A DNA stretch of 64,000 nucleotides from Beroe forskalii (GCA_011033025.1 WFMF01000017.1:1010479-1074478); one strand, 5' to 3'; positions 44,656 through 56,766 are shown, counted from the first letter of the stretch. Numbers and translations are program-made. Notes: generated by a model not told the origin, from the sequence alone.

Positions 44656-47505
44656 GTGAATGGGCTGAACTTCATGCTTTTTAACCCTAGATCCATTGTT
44701 GGGAAGATTGATAAAGTAATGATGGAGATGAATGATAGAAATGTAGACATTGCAGCAATTTGTGAAACCTGGTTAAAAGATAAAAACTCACCAACTACTG
44801 CTATTATCAAAAGTCATGGCTATGCAATTCTTCATAATTATAGGAAAGATCGTCCTGGAGGAGGTACTGCTCTTATATATAAAGCCTCAATGTCCCTGAC
44901 ACCTGTGCTTTATCAAAAATCAACCAATACTTTTGAGTTTGTAATTGCCTCATTAAAATCTGTGAATGGGACCAAAATCATGTTTTTGGTTGTGTATAGA
45001 CCTGGGAATATGTGTACTGCATTTAATAATGAGCTTGATAAACTCATTTCAGATCTTTTATTGAAGTGTGATTGTCTTGTCCTTGCAGGTGATCTTAATC
45101 TTCATTTTGACAACTCAGAGAAAAAGCTTGATAAGCAAGCTTTACAAATGCTTGAATCTTGTGGTATGAAGCGATATGTCTTTGAGCCTACACATATCTC
45201 AGGAAATTCCCTGGATCAAATATTCATCTTTTCACTGCATGACCAAATGCAATGCACAGAAATTACAGTGGATTCTAGAAATGCATTACTTTCAGATCAT
45301 TTTCCTGTTTACTGTGTCCTCAGCATCACATATGAGAGTAAATACACCAAGACAATCACATACAGAAAGACTAAGGACATAGACTCTGAAAAGTTCAATG
45401 ATTCTTTCAAGATTATTTTAGAAAACCTTCTGAACAATCCTGGTGCTAGCTTTGGAGAATCTGTTGAATATCTCTTCAGTGGTACCAGAGCATTACTGGA
45501 TGATTTAGCTCCTATTACCACTAAGAATATATCCACAGTCAATCAGGCTCCATGGTTTGATACTGAATATAGGCAACTTAGGAAATTAAGAAGAAAGGCT
45601 GAAAGAAAGAAATCAAAATCTATCTCGAATTTGATTTTATATAAAGAACTCTGTCAGAAATGCACTGAGATGGCCAACTGCAAGAAAAAAGCATACTTCT
45701 CCAACATGATTCAGAAGTCTGACAATAATCCCAGAACTCTTTATAAGTTGGTTAACAAGGAGCTTGATAGAAAGCAAGCAAAGCCCTTGCCTAGCAGTAC
45801 TGAAAATCTCTTTGAGATGGCCCAAAGATTTAATACCTTCTTTCAGGACAAGATTGACAAAATAAGATCAGGCATGGAAGCAAATCCCCCAAGGACACCT
45901 GATGATATTCCTCAGATGAAGCTATTACATGAATTCAAACCTACAACTATTGAAGAAGTGAAGGAAATCATCAATGAGTGTGGATTGAAATGTGCCCCTG
46001 ATGACCTCCTTCCATACTCACTCTTCAAGGATAATATAGATATACTGATTCCTGTGCTTGTTCATCTGGTAAATATATCTCTTCTGACTGGCAGCATGGA
46101 TGGGGTGAAGAGAGCTGATGTCATACCTCTTCTTAAAGATGAATCATCAGATCCTAACAACTTGAAGAATTTTAGACCTGTGTCAAATCTGACATTCTTA
46201 GGAAAGCTCATTGAGAGGGTTGTGCTTCAGCGTTTAAATGAACATTTAAGTCTCAACAACCTAAATTGCCCTCAGCAGTCTGCATATAAGAAGCATCATA
46301 GCACTGAAACCTTGCTTATCAGGATATGGAATGATTTGTTGGTGGCTAGTGATGAGAAGAGTTGTACAGTTGTGATGATGTTAGACTTATCAGCTGCATT
46401 CGACACTGTTGATCACAACCTATTGTTAAATATATTGAAACATGAGATTGGTTTGAGAGGCACAGTTCTCTTGTGGTTCCGAAGTTTCTTAACTGGGAGA
46501 ACTCAAAGGGTTCGTGTTGGAGATACAGTCTCTGATGAAGTTATCATCAAGTTTGGAGTCCCACAGGGATCTGTTCTTGGTCCTGTACTTTTCAACATAT
46601 ATATCAGGTCAATATACAAGTATGTCAAGAAACTTGGCTTTGCCATTGAAGGTTATGCTGATGATCATCAGATAATGTTGTCATTCAAACCATCATCCCA
46701 AAGTCTTGTCCTAGTGTATGAACTTCAGAGGTGTCTTGAAAAAGTCAAGTGCTGGATGGACCATTACTATCTCCAGCTAAATGGTTCCAAAACCCAAATT
46801 TCCATTTTGGGTAACAAAAGGGCCTTGAAAGACATTGGAATAGGTGGTATCAATCTTCCCTCTGGTTTGACCATAAGATTTGTATAAAACTACAGGAATC
46901 TTGGTGTTGTTTTTGATTCTAGATTGACTCTCACTAAGCAAGTAACAGAACTTAAGAAAAGATGCTTCAGGACAATTCGAAATATAAACAAAATCCGTTT
47001 TCTCCTTACCAAAGATCAGCTGAAGGTTGTTGTGAACTCTCTGGTTGTCTCATGTCTGGATTACTGTAATGGACTTTATTTTGGTATTTCTGAAAAATTG
47101 ATATTACAATTACAACTGATCCAAAATGCATGTGCTAAGACTGTGATGGGAAAATACAAACATGACCATATGGAAAATGATTTGAGTGAATTGCATTGGT
47201 TGAGTATTAAGAAAAGGGTTATATTTAAGCTTGCTCTACTATCTTATAAGTCTATTATTGGCCAATCTCCTCAATATCTGCAAGAACTATTTGTTTATGC
47301 ACACCATGGGCATACAGTTAAACTTATTGTGCCACATTACCAATCTTTGTATGGAAGTAGAAGTTTTAGTGTTGTTGGCCCTAAATTGATTAACAAGCTC
47401 CCCAAACATATTGTCTCTGCTAGTGATGTTAATTCATTCAAGTCTTTACTGAAAACATTCTTATTCAGTGCTTCTGATTATGAAGTTAAACAATTAACTG
47501 CTTAA
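44656..47505 (+). pseudogene. LINE-Y copy 2 ORF2 (endonuclease plus RT), one nonsense codon
   Basis: The longest coding unit in the window, about 950 codons. Endonuclease blocks are FNPRSIVGKI, ICETWLKDK, AGDLNLHFDN and LSDHFPVYCV, all intact. RT blocks are NFRPVSNLTFLGKLIERVV, CPQQSAYKKHHSTETLLIRI, VMMLDLSAAFDTVDHNLL, KFGVPQGSVLGPVLFNIYI and IEGYADDHQIML. The tail carries LDYCNGLYFGISEKLILQLQ and VGPKLINKLPKHIV. A single TAA at 46885-46887 splits it; the downstream reading from 46924 is in the same frame. The start is taken at the GTG/ATG region at 44656, right after ORF1. Apart from this stop it could be functional, so the copy is young. Confidence 0.9.
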
Positions 47506-47702
47506 TTGTCATAGCTGATTTCTGTAATTTATTTTAATTGTTGTGATTTCTTTGGGTTTGGTTAGCTTTTTAACTTATTACTTATAATTAGGTGACTTTA
47601 TTGGACAAGGGTTAGATACTTAGATGCTTTTGTTGTCTATCTTTTTGTTTTTCTTGGGAGAATTAACTTTTTATTCTTACATTTTGTGTTTTTAGATGGT
47701 GC

Positions 47703-47741
47703 AAGCACTTCTGTGTGAAAGCTTGCTTAAAAGAAGTGCTT
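47703..47741 (+). promoter_or_regulatory. 3'-UTR stem-loop of LINE-Y
   Basis: AAGCACTTCT pairs with AGAAGTGCTT across a 19-nt loop, followed by the TTTA tail. In CR1/L2 elements a 3' stem-loop and short tail repeat serve as RT recognition; that role here is inferred. Confidence 0.6.
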
Positions 47742-47777
47742 TATAATTGTCAATATTTATTTATTTATTTATTTATT

Positions 47778-48411
47778 AAGAAGGATGGGGAAGGCAAATC
47801 TGTTGATAAGTCCCAATTGGAGAAGGCTTGTGTTGATGATGGTCTTGGAGTCTTGAACACATTTGAGTTAAAGAAAACAGGAGATACTGCTGTTATATTA
47901 CAGTCTCGGGCTGATGCTACCACTTTGAAAAGCAAACTTTCTCAACAGATGCCACAGCACTCAGTAGAACAGGTCTCAGCTAAGACTCCTACAATCACAG
48001 TTGTAGGACTGGCAAGAGAGTATGAAAAGAAAGAACTTTCAGATATGATAAAAAGACAAAACTTAGGGATTAAGGCTCTGATAGATTCTGATGTTCAAGA
48101 GGAAGATAAGAAGTTTGATGTTGTGGCTGTTGTTCCCCTCAGATCTAAACCTTCTCATTACAAGGCCATCATCAGGGTCAGTAATGTGATAAGATCAATC
48201 TTGTCCAAACAGTCTGATAAAGTTTATGTAGGATCTCAACCTGTTTGTAAGATCTATGATAGTTTCTATATTCTCAGATGCTTTAATTGTCAGAAATTTG
48301 GACACCATAGTAAGAGACTGCACAAGTGCCTCAACATGTGGTCATTGTGCAGGGACACATGAAACAAAGAACTGCTCTGTAAAGGCAGACCCACTCAGGC
48401 ATCATGTGTAA
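47778..48411 (+). pseudogene. LINE-Y copy 1, resumed ORF1
   Basis: Continues copy 1 as KKDGEGKSVDKSQLEKACVD, TPTITVVGLAREYEKKELSD and CFNCQKFGHHSK. It then frameshifts (near 48315) inside the zinc knuckle and stops matching copy 2 at about 48411. The 3' remainder (end of ORF1, ORF2) is missing, so copy 1 was deleted or rearranged after insertion of copy 2 or before. Confidence 0.8.
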
Positions 48412-48659
48412 AGCACACATCAGTTTGGTGAGTGGGATGAAATCGTGGTCAACTGGAAAGGCAACCCAGTCTGGCTCGGAAAAGGATCGATACCATCCTC
48501 GTTGAGTGCTGGTTCAGATTATACGGTTCGTCGTTTCTGTCAATCTGTCAATGCGCGTCAAAATTTGCCACAATATTAACTGTAAAGTACTGATGTACGT
48601 ACGGCGAAAGCGTTTTTAATATACCACGTACGTATGAAACGCGCATTTGTTGCTCTTCA
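48412..48659. other. Unrecognised DNA
   Basis: Contains CACGTACGTATG-type palindromic runs near 48590-48635. No gene is seen. Confidence 0.35.
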
Positions 48660-49010
48660 AATTGAGCCAGTTCGGCCACGCGGTGGCCGGCGGGCTCACT
48701 TTGAAGACTGAAACTAGTGAGCCAGTTCGGCCACCGCGTGGCCGAGGCGTCCCACTTTTTGAGCGCTATAACTCCGCCATTTTGGGTCGGTTGGTCCTAA
48801 TCTTTACCGTTGGAAGAGCAACTTTTCTAGTTTCAAATACATGCCGAGTTTTGTCTTTTCGGATTAAAATTGGCATTTAAATTTTAAAACAAGTTGGAAA
48901 AATATAGGTGAGTAGCTCGGCCACGCGGTGGCCGAAATGGCTCACTATTTCAAAAACACGAAAAATTATTTTCAAGTGAGCCACCTCGGCCACCATAGAC
49001 GGACGTTGCC
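48660..49010. repeat. Cluster of CGGCCACGCGGTGGCCG palindromic motifs
   Basis: Four copies of a motif close to GAGCCAGTTCGGCCACGCGG, in two orientations (48668, 48722, 48912, 48984), each with an inverted GGCCAC/GTGGCC core. They are separated by AT-rich DNA. The layout, a short oriented motif scattered over 350 bp, resembles the motif-array inserts. Confidence 0.6.
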
Positions 49011-49666
49011 CCGTCTATTTCTTCTGACGTCCAAATGTGGAACGTTGCGCCGCGCGCGCGGGTAGGGTAACATCCTACGAAAATTTTACGGACGTCCTTT
49101 TAATGGGTGGCCTCTAAAATTGTCAAAATGAGACTCAGATTAAAACACCATAATTACTGAATAATATCATATTTACTATTGTTTCATAACATAACGTCTA
49201 GGGGTCTTACTCTTACCCGATAAGTTTATTAAATTTAAACACACTGAAGGAAAAGAAAACGGACGTGCTGTTTGCTTTCAAACGCAAGTTTCAACAGATT
49301 CAGCTAAAAACTGGCATTTTACTCCAAGGTATCGAAGTGAAGCAGCAAATTAAAGGATGCAAGGGGATCAGCTTTGGCATGTGAAGCTACTTGGTGGCCT
49401 GATTTGGATCACAGCGACATGTCAAATTCCTGCGCTGCTCACTGCCTTTGAGCTTCGTCAGGAGTTCAACATATCACCGTTAAAGGGCCGATATGGTTGA
49501 ACAGTAAAATAGTTCAAAATGACAACAATGTGATCACTCGAAGGTTTTGACATTCTATTCCCTCAACACTACTAAAACAGAACCAGGAAATCCAACAGCA
49601 ATTCTCAGTCACACACCGGTCAAAAAACCACTTATACCGCACACTTGAGCGATTCTTTTTCGTTAT
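49011..49666. other. Unrecognised DNA
   Basis: No gene, tandem repeat or element end identified. Confidence 0.35.
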
Positions 49667-49788
49667 GGTGACAGTTCGAACTGTAATTTGCGCGTCTTTT
49701 GTGTGCGCGGCGTACATACATGCCATTTATTAGGTCTATACGCCGCGCATACGAAAGACGCGCAAAGTGTAGTTCGAACTGTGCCTGT
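49667..49788. mobile_element. Short palindromic element (GCGCGTCTTT family)
   Basis: CAGTTCGAACTGTAATTTGC with GCGTCTTTTGTGTGCGCGGC on the left mirrors CGCCGCGCATACGAAAGACG and AGTTCGAACTGTG on the right, around a loop of about 25 bp. The related copy is at 55131-55250. Confidence 0.75.
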
Positions 49789-50347
49789 TAGAAAAATGCG
49801 ACGCGCAACCAGGGGTACGGAACAACTGGTGGTAAAATGATCGGTTTTAAACCTAAAACATAATTTGAAGAGACACGGGAGGTGAATTCAACAAATTACA
49901 CATCATTCCAATGAAGGGAACGCATATCATGTGCGCACATGGATCGATTGAATGGAGGGATCGATCAAGACCCGCCATTACATTTACAGCACACTTTCAA
50001 AACACATGACATCATGAATCGCGTTCCAAAATCGATCTTCCAGTTCAATCGATCCATGTGCACACATATATGCGTCATCAGAGCGTAGAGCTTCCTAATT
50101 TAATAATAAATTAGTAGAAAATAAAGCTACAGTAAATAAACAAGTCGTGCTACACAGACGTGGATAGGATAAAGATATAGAACTTGTGATCAACTAACTA
50201 TTACTGTTTCTTCTCGGATTGACTTAAACGTGCATTTACAGTGTTTCTCAAAAATAAAAACGGTCTTTTGTAACGAAGACGCGCAGAAAAGAAATAACCT
50301 CTGACGAACACTTTTTCCTGAATATTCAAATTGAACATTTTCGATCA
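49789..50347. other. Unrecognised DNA before copy B
   Basis: ATCGATCCATGTGC-type sequences occur in inverted orientation near 49935 and 50045 (CATGGATCGATTGAA and TTCAATCGATCCATG), forming a palindrome with a loop of about 100 bp. No gene is seen. Confidence 0.4.
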
Positions 50348-53300
50348 TCTCCAGTAGCTGAGGGCAAGGTCGTGTACCCATCATTGTCGAGAAGGTTTCT
50401 CGACGGTTTTCGGTACTTTAGACCATGCTGAAGAAAACGTACTTTGCTGCCGTTCGACGAATCCGACGTCCTGAGGGGTGATATGGCCATTTTTCCATTT
50501 TTGCCCCTCAGGCGGTATTATGAGACATGATTATCTCGATTTCTGATGGTCATAGAGACTTCAGAATTGAACTAGAGTGTCTATCTCATCGAGGGGAACA
50601 ACTTTTCTCTGACAACTTTTTGTCAAGATAATTAGTTAATTGACCAATTAGCTAATTGGGCAATTTTCAAAAATCCTAAAAAACTTTTTTATGGCTAAAA
50701 ATGATCACAATAACCTAAAAACGTGGAAAAAGTGGTTTTAAGAATATTTTGAAAAAATTCACTTAGAAAATTTTTTGGACTTAGAAAAATTTTAAGCAAA
50801 AAAAACCAAAATTTTCATTTTTTGCATCCTTAATTTACTTGGCCCAATAATTTTTGACTTCTAAAAGTCACTGTGATTGCTTTTTGCTGTTCTGACAGCA
50901 TATTTTGACTGCTCCTACTGGAAGTTTGCCCCCTTCAGAGCTGGTTTCGAGCCGGGATCAGAGTAAAGCTGTGACAACTTACCTCCCTAAATAAGCGCCT
51001 TGCTTATGATGCTTCCACTGCACTTAATTTGAAGCCAATATCAAGATAAGCTGCCCCTCCTCAAGTTACTGGAAGTGTGCTCTCTTCATAAGTGGTTGTA
51101 AGCTGGCTCTGCAACATGTTATGAAGAGAGCACCTGCTTGTAAAACAGTGGTGACCCTGGCGCCCAGAGCACCACTGTTTACAAGCAGGTGACTGTCCCT
51201 GTACCAGACCACTCCAACCATGGTGCTCAGAGAGCCGCTCCCACTGCCTACATGTGGAAGCAGGAACTAAAGATGAAACTGACCTCCCCAAATGAAGCCA
51301 AGATGGGCTGCTCCCTCCTCCCTTCTTAGAATAGCCAGGCTTCTTAGAATAGCCAGGCTGTCCTGCAGGAAGAACACCTGTAACACCCATCAACATTTCT
51401 CACTAAATTCTCTCTCACAACAACCAGTGCCTTCTGCTGTGCGACGCCTGACACCAATGCTGCATGGTGGACTACAATCACTGATCATGGATGGCACCCA
51501 AAATTCTTTCCTCATCCAACCTATACAAACATGTAAGCTTTTATCATTATCCATGACTTCTTCCCAGATAAGACGAACTGTCCCTCTTTCATGTTCTACA
51601 CGCAGTTCTTGACATCTGAGTTCCCTACCAACCCTTCTCCATTCTCTTGCATAACGAGCTGGCAATCCACAATGCTGTGGCCTTATGCCAGGGGTTGCAA
51701 CTTGCACTTTAAACAGTCCCCCTTCAAGCATATTTGCCGAGGCCCGAGCAGATCTTCTGGATGAGTAGGTACCAGATTGTGAAATCACCAATCAGAGCTC
51801 AGGACTTCGCCAAGATTGAACACTTCCCATTGTTCTACTTCTAGTGGGTGATGCTGACAGAGTGTGAGGGACCCTCAGCTTAAGACTGCACCCTTGATGA
51901 TGCCTTGTTGATGACCGGACCGAATTTGAAGATATTGCCTACTGTCAGGATAGGCTTTCAGGAAATTCCACGGGGTAGAGTTGAGCAGACGAGGGCCATG
52001 GAGTGGAAACTGTAGTGTAAGCCCTCACCAATGATACATTGCGAGTCTCAGGAAGCGCCGTGCTTTCTGCTAGTTCCACATGCCGTGGCTAAGGATGTGT
52101 GTCGTAGAAGAGGTCCCAATCCATGTAGTGGCATAGTAGGAGAAGAAGGAAGCCATGACTACAGTAAGAAGGGGCTTTAGGGTTCTTCCAACTCTGTACA
52201 AAATCACCCGCTGGAATGAAGATGGCTCCATTCTTGGCAACGTCATCTTTGATTGCTTGATTGGTGAGTTCTCGATCAGCTACTCATCCAGAAGTTCTGC
52301 TCGACAGAATCTGTCGAGCAGCTTGAGCTGCTTGATTACAGTACAGTATGGCAGCAACATTATGGTCTGTTCAGTGTGTCAGGAGTCTCACTGCAGACCC
52401 CCATTTCTAGGGGGACGGCTACAAAAACGTCAATTTTGGTTGAAGTGTGCACAAAAAGCGTCCAAAAGTGTCAAAAACGCGACAATAAGCGTTCGAAAGT
52501 CTCAAAACATGCAGGAAACATGACAAACTGAAAATCTCGTCGCCCCCCACCCCCAAAAATGGGGGGTCTGAAGGAGGCAATGGTTGTTTTAAGAGAAAAT
52601 GTAGTCAGAAAGGGTAATGGTTGTTCCATGTCTCGGGGGAACAGGGGTTCTCCAGGCTGAGCAGCCTGGTGGGTCAGTCTGGCTATCCTAGCGACCTAGC
52701 AATGGAGGGGAGGCAGCTCCCCCTTCCACATGTTGAAGTGGTCAGGAACAGGGGTGCTCAACTTCCTGTCAATACACAAGTGGTGACCCTGGCTCTGCTA
52801 TCAGGTCTGATGAGCGCACACTTCCAGTAGTGAGGAGGGGCAGCTTATATTGGCCTTGGCTTTAAATAAAATGCAGTGGAGGCATCATAAGCAAGGCGCT
52901 TATCTGGGGCAGTCAGTTGCCATAGCTTCATTTTGTCACAGCTTTCCTCTCAGATCCCGCTTCCACATGAAGACAATGGGAGCGGCTCTGAGCACCATGA
53001 TTGGAGTGGTCTGGTACAGGGGCAGTCACCTGCTTGTAAACAGTGGTGAACCTGGCTCTGCAACCAGTAATGAAGAGAGCACACTTCCAGTAACTTGAGG
53101 AGGGGCAGCATATCTTGATATTGGCTTCAAATTAAGTGCAGTGGAAGCATCATAAGCAAGGCGCTTATTTAGGGAGGTAAGTTGTCACAGCTTTACCCTG
53201 ATCTCGGCTCGAAACCGGCTCTGAAGGGGGCAAACTTCCAGTATGAGCAGTCAAAATATGCTGTCAGAACAGCAAAAAGCAATCACAGTGACTTTTAGAA

Positions 53301-53806
53301 GTCAAAAATTATTGGGCCAAGTAAATTAAGGATGCAAAAAATGAAAATTTTGTTTTTTTGCTTAAAATTTTTCTAAGTCCAAAAATTTTCTAAGTGAAAT
53401 TTTTTTCAAAATATTCTTAAAAACCACTTTTTCCACGTTTTAGGTTATTGTGATCATTTTTAGCCATAAAAAGTTTTTTAGGATTTTTGAAAATTGCCCA
53501 ATTAGCTAATTGGTCAATTAACTAATTATCTGACAAAAAAGTTGTCAGAGAAAAAGTTGTTCCCCTCGATGAGATAGACACTCTAGTTCAATTCTGAAGT
53601 TTCTATGACCATCAGAAGTCGAGATAATCATGTATCATAATACCGTCAGAGGGCAAAAATGGGCGTGGCCATATCACCCCTCAGGACGTCGATTCATCGA
53701 ACGGCAGCAAGTACGTTTTCTTCAGCATGGTCTAAAGTGCCGAAAACCGTCGAGAAACCTTCTCGACAATGATGGGTACACGACCTTGCCCTCAGCTACT
53801 GAAGTA
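50348..53806. mobile_element. Large inverted-repeat DNA element, copy B
   Basis: Starts CTCCAGTAGCTGAGGGCAAG and ends with its inverse (CTTGCCCTCAGCTACTGAAG). Terminal inverted repeats are about 575 bp (50348-50930 and 53234-53806). It is collinear with the reverse complement of copy A without the two insertions. The core has inverted copies of AGTGGAAGCATCATAAGCAA segments (50990, 52880, 53145). ORFs at 51390-51791 (minus) and 52155-52523 (plus) show no recognisable domain, so it is likely non-autonomous. It serves as the empty-site reference for copy A. Confidence 0.75.
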
Positions 53807-54057
53807 ATCATTATAAATCAAGAAATTTGTTGATTAAATTTACGTTCTATCACAATATGATTATGATGTTTTTTTTACAGCGAAAGTAAGAATGTCGTTA
53901 CCGAAATAAAGTTAAAGGAATGTGTTGTGAGGGAAGTCCCAAAAGATGAAGGTCTTTAAGTGGAGTTTAACATACGACATTTTAATCAGTCCTCAAAGTA
54001 ACAAATTATATATAGTAACCCTCAAATAAGCTACACAACTCGACGATTGCTCAGTGT
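53807..54057. other. Unrecognised DNA
   Basis: No gene or repeat seen. Confidence 0.3.
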
Positions 54058-54311
54058 ATAATTGATCAATCTTACATATGATTGATCAATCTTACATATG
54101 ATTGATCATCAATGATCATATAAGTAATCAAGATGCTCGTGATTGATCAATCTTACATATGATTGATCAATCTTACATGATTGATCAATGATCATATAAT
54201 TAATCAAGATGATCATATGATTGATCAATCTTACATAGTACGATTGATCAATCTAACATGATTGATCAATCTAACATGATTGATCAATCTAACATGATTG
54301 ATCAATGATCA
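54058..54311. repeat. ATTGATCAATCTTACATATG array
   Basis: About eleven imperfect units of around 20 bp contain the palindrome ATTGATCAAT, with three longer spacer variants including AATCAAGATGATCATATG. Each unit is self-complementary at its core. Confidence 0.85.
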
Positions 54312-54344
54312 AGGAAGCTCGAACAAAGCAGCAAAACAATAACG

Positions 54345-54492
54345 GCGTCACCGTGTTGTCTCGACCTTTATAGGCGCGGCGTATTACGCCGCGCTTGGAT
54401 GCTTTTTTAATACAAAGTACTTTGCGCGCTGTCACGTGAACTGTGCAGCAAAAAAGCACCCAGGTGCGGCGTAATGAAAAGGTCGAGACACC
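54345..54492. mobile_element. Short palindromic element (GTCTCGACCTTT ends)
   Basis: GTCTCGACCTTTATAGGCGC and GGCGTATTACGCCGCGCTTG at the left mirror GCACCCAGGTGCGGCGTAAT and GAAAAGGTCGAGAC at the right. It contains the perfect palindrome GCGCGGCGTATTACGCCGCGC-like core near 54375. No coding capacity. Confidence 0.7.
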
Positions 54493-55130
54493 TGGGTCAA
54501 TGCTTGCAAGTATTTCATACATCACTATTATTAGGTTCACTTATTATGGGCACGTACATGTAAGTGAAAATAAACACATCAAAATTATCAGATATGGAAA
54601 TATGGAATTTATGTGGATCGTGGAATTTGAATATTTGTGAAGTGGAATTTGATTCGAATATGACGTGGGTGTGGCACTCATGTATATGTTATCCAGTGGG
54701 TGTGATCATTCGAAAATAATTATCATAATAATTACAATTTTAAAATTTTTGCGTGTAAAACGTAAATGCGGGTTATAAAACTTCATCATATATAGATTAT
54801 GTGTCTCTCGTATATTATTATTATTATGAGGCTCTCTTGGTAACTCCAAAGCTCAAGTAGGTGAGATTGAATTGTAGAGCTAAGAGAAGCGAGGGTTAGT
54901 AGTAGGTTTCCCTTTCGACCCAACCTGAAAAATAGGGAGTGGTTAAAATACTGGGATACTTTAAAAAATAATCTGTTCTATCAAAAAATGAAAAATGAGG
55001 TGCTACTGCCTACTTCTAGAACTTCTGATAGTTCTCTGTTCTGGGAAGAAATATAGCCATCGATCATGGACATGTCTTCTGATTGAGAACCTATAAGGGC
55101 CCGGATAAGATGCCGAAAGCGGGCAATAAC
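54493..55130. other. Unrecognised DNA
   Basis: AT-rich, with a TTATTATTATTATG microsatellite at 54818-54830. No gene is seen. Confidence 0.35.
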
Positions 55131-55250
55131 GGTGACATTTCGATTTGCTGTTTGCGCGTCTTTACGTGTGTGCGGCGTAGAGATATGTTATTCATGTCTA
55201 AACGTCGCACACACAAAAGACGCGCAAACTGCAGTTCGAACTGCGACTGT
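55131..55250. mobile_element. Short palindromic element (GCGCGTCTTT family), second copy
   Basis: TTTGCGCGTCTTTACGTGTG mirrors CACACAAAAGACGCGCAAAC, with GCGGCGTAGA and TAAACGTCGC flanking the loop. It has the same layout as 49667-49788 with diverged ends (CAGTTCGAACTG kept at the right). Confidence 0.72.
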
Positions 55251-56282
55251 AAACAATAATATTATAATAAAAATAAAAGAGATAAAGTGGCCCATACCTC
55301 CAGGATACTTTCTGAGGATGTACCTACGGCACTCATCGTAAACCCATATCAGAGCAGAGAAGGGAAGAGCAGGCAACCACCACCAAAACCTGGAAATATG
55401 GATTTTCAATGCTGGCTCCTGTCCAAAAACTGGTTTAAAATGACAATTTAAAATTTCAAAGGCTCATATTTTCAATTATTAGGCCTTAATGATCAAATCT
55501 CTAGAACATAACTACTAAGTTTCAATTCGGTGCCCGATCTTACCTAAGGGGGAAGACCCTAAGGGCTTTGTCGAGACCGGGAGTGTAGCACATGAAGGCA
55601 GCGAGACATGTCTCAAATATGATACCGGTGTTCAGCACCCAGTTATTCATTCCTGAAAGGGAGGGTCAGTGAGACATGTCTCAAATATGATACCAAGTTA
55701 TACCAGTTATTCATTTCTTAGAGGACTCTAAAATTCAATATTTTGAAGTTTCGAGTTTTAGAGGAATGTTAAGTTATAGTAGAGTTAGTTATTATAATAT
55801 TTGTACGCCAGTTTTGCTATGCGTTCAGAGCTTTTGAATAGCTGTAATAACAATTGATTAATCAAAGTCAACAATTGAGCAAACTCATTGTTACCGATGT
55901 TTGAAAGTTTACAATATTGTTTGTTTGGAAACCCACGGTGGTTCTGACAATGTCCTTTTATTATTTATTTACAATAGCATTGTACAATAGCATTGTACAA
56001 TAGCATTACTATTCAATATAAATTTTCTTACACAGCTATAACTATAGTTTATATTTCTATGTGAGAGGACCAATAGTATTGAGACACTGCAGTTACGGGG
56101 ACCAATCACAGAGCGACAAACAAAGTAACTTGACTTGAGGACCAATCAAAACGAAGCACGTTCCAATAGCTGTGAGCATTGGCTATGGATTGAACAGTCT
56201 TCACGCAGCAAGGTTGTGCTGTCTCTCGGTTTAATTTGTGTTGTTGTTTGTGGAGAAGTACATCATTGCTCGGGACTAAGGG
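55251..56282. other. Unrecognised DNA with short tandem repeats
   Basis: GAGACATGTCTCAAATATGA occurs at 55605 and 55671 as a 66-bp tandem duplication. TTGTACAATAGCA is repeated three times at 55970-56005. The part before 56283 may be promoter sequence of the zinc-finger array, but no motif is convincing. Confidence 0.4.
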
Positions 56283-56372
56283 AATCACCAAGATACAACG
56301 ACACAGCAGTGTGACAGGGGAGAAGATTCAGCTGAACTAAGGGAAAACTACAGAAGAGAGACATGTCAGGTT
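56283..56372 (+). repeat. Leader segment of zinc-finger unit, copy 1
   Basis: GTGTGACAGGGGAGAAGATT and CAGCTGAACTAAGGGAAAAC recur at 58147-58234 as a direct repeat of about 88 bp. This suggests that the whole gene unit was duplicated in tandem and a further unit start lies after 58147. Confidence 0.75.
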
Positions 56373-56422
56373 AACATGGTTCGGTTAACCGGTTGTTTCC
56401 TAATTATAATATCTACATAGCC

Positions 56423-56766
56423 ATGGAAGGAGAGACATCTCCCTCTAGGAAGAAAACAGGGAAACATAAAAGGGTACCCAGAGAATCTATCAGAAAACCA
56501 GACAATCAGTACAGAGAGGAAGGTAACATGAGGAGACACAGGAGAAGGCCCTACCGGACTGGGCATAGCATAGGGCCTACCAGCCATCATGGCACCCTAG
56601 AGTGTACGAGGAGCCTGTACCTGAAAGTGAAAGGCAAACAATGAATCGAAGAAGCCAGTTTTGGGCGAACTTCTCCCGCAACATCAAGTGTAAATCTTGT
56701 GGAGAGCCCAACCCTCTGAGATTTAAATGCAATCACAGCACGCAGACAGAAGCAGGAGAGAAATGA
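56423..56766 (+). pseudogene. RanBP2-type zinc-finger protein, unit 1 (broken)
   Basis: Starts MEGETSPSRKKTGKHKRVPR, parallel to unit 2. A frameshift near 56570 switches the reading to YQPSWHPRVYEEPVPESERQ, after which the frame continues to a stop at 56766. Relative to unit 2 the residues SPGDYICSLCG are missing. FWANFSRNIKCKSCGEPNP remains, so only the second Cys pair of the zinc finger is kept. The C-terminus (LRFKCNHSTQTEAGEK) differs from the other units. It is a decayed paralogue. Confidence 0.7.

Larger units (their letters stand above)
43104..47777 (+). mobile_element. LINE-Y copy 2: full-length CR1-like element inside copy 1
   Basis: It extends from AAACTTACAACACAACACAT to the tail of TTTA repeats (47757-47777). 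The flanks share TTATTAA (43099-43105 and just before AGAAGG at 47779), a likely short target duplication blurred by the tail. Near the 3' end AAGCACTTCT (47703-47712) and AGAAGTGCTT (47732-47741) form a perfect 10-bp stem, probably the structure bound by its RT. Confidence 0.88.

Noticed and set aside
49514..49726. 70-codon ORF at the GC-rich palindrome
   Set aside because: Runs through a non-coding hairpin element and has no counterpart at the second copy.
51390..51791. 133-codon minus-strand ORF in copy B as a possible transposase
   Set aside because: No catalytic motif or known domain; copy A carries frame breaks and the TTAA insertion in it.
52155..52523. ORF conserved between the two copies of the large element (also 11543-11803)
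   Set aside because: Conservation follows from overall copy similarity; no domain, and the frame is not better preserved than the flanks.
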